From: an uncultured bacterium
Lineage (GTDB): Bacteria; Bacteroidota; Bacteroidia; Bacteroidales; Paludibacteraceae
Direction: 5' to 3'
Assembly: GCA_947074225.1 (NCBI GenBank)
Contig: CAMTOX010000101.1
Span: 1 to 6,985, forward strand
Length of the DNA: 6,985 bases
Positions 6,731 through 6,985 of this stretch are shown here, in pieces. Under the pieces are notes generated by a model. That model was given only the letters and a program-made list of their open reading frames with translations. It did not search any database and was not told the origin of the DNA. Every line of letters starts with the position of its first letter. Positions within the stretch are counted from its first letter, which is position 1. The position numbers and the translations under genes were made by a program.

Positions 6731-6985
6731 ATGTAGTAGTTTGTTATTGTTCATAATGCTCAGAATCAGTCAGTTTATAATTGTTTAAACTTTTTAATTT
6801 TATACTCAACATACAAATATTTATTAATTAATACCGTATATTTTCACAATTAAATTATTTATCTCAAAGCTCTTTAAAGTCTCTTTGTCTGTTAATAAGT
6901 TGACAATCAGACTGTATTAAGGTTAGTTTATTTTTTGATTTATGCATTAACATTTGAATGGTTTTGTTTTTGAACAATAATAGTT
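6731..6985. other. AT-rich intergenic sequence without a visible gene
   Basis: These 255 bases after the terminator are very AT-rich and broken by stops in all frames. I see the palindrome GTTTAAAC and a weak pair, GTCTG (6887-6891) with CAGAC (6908-6912), but nothing I would call a promoter or an RNA. An ATG at 6958 opens a frame that is still open at the window edge, but only nine codons are visible. Confidence 0.5.

Noticed and set aside
1..6985. CRISPR array, tRNA, rRNA, insertion sequence or phage attachment site
   Set aside because: No regularly spaced repeats, no cloverleaf, no transposase or integrase coding and no long terminal repeats were seen.

Overview
The window looks like Bacteroidota, most likely the order Bacteroidales. 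It is AT-rich. Neither start codon has a Shine-Dalgarno sequence; both have A-rich leaders instead. The dominant gene encodes a giant exported protein ending in a type IX secretion system (T9SS) type A sorting domain, a secretion route restricted to this phylum. Its predicted signal peptidase site leaves an N-terminal Gln, which also fits the phylum.

Layout. Positions 1-730 hold no gene I can defend, apart from a weak hint of a gene tail ending at 81. This unusually long leader is rich in inverted repeats. The two best lie nearest the gene: a two-tier hairpin at 556-597, and a terminator-like hairpin plus eight T at 670-702, ending 28 bases before the start codon. Positions 731-6190 encode an 1819-residue surface protein. 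Its order is: long signal peptide, a three-fold repeat resembling a beta-trefoil, a BACON-like beta-sandwich, a long unassigned region, a jelly-roll-like domain, several further beta-rich modules typical of large Bacteroidales T9SS cargo, and the sorting domain. After a 40-base gap comes a 145-residue protein (6231-6668) with a signal peptide, a short extracytoplasmic part, one C-terminal membrane helix and a basic tail. A strong intrinsic terminator (6692-6730) closes the unit. The last 255 bases are AT-rich and I see no gene there.

How it may work together. The two genes read as one operon: same strand, short gap, no terminator between them and one after them. The large protein should cross the inner membrane by Sec and the outer membrane by T9SS, lose its C-terminal signal and be displayed on the cell surface. 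No catalytic motif is visible, so adhesion or glycan binding is the likeliest role, by inference. The small protein should sit in the inner membrane facing the periplasm, perhaps as an accessory to the large one. The leader structures suggest, without proving, that expression is controlled before translation begins.
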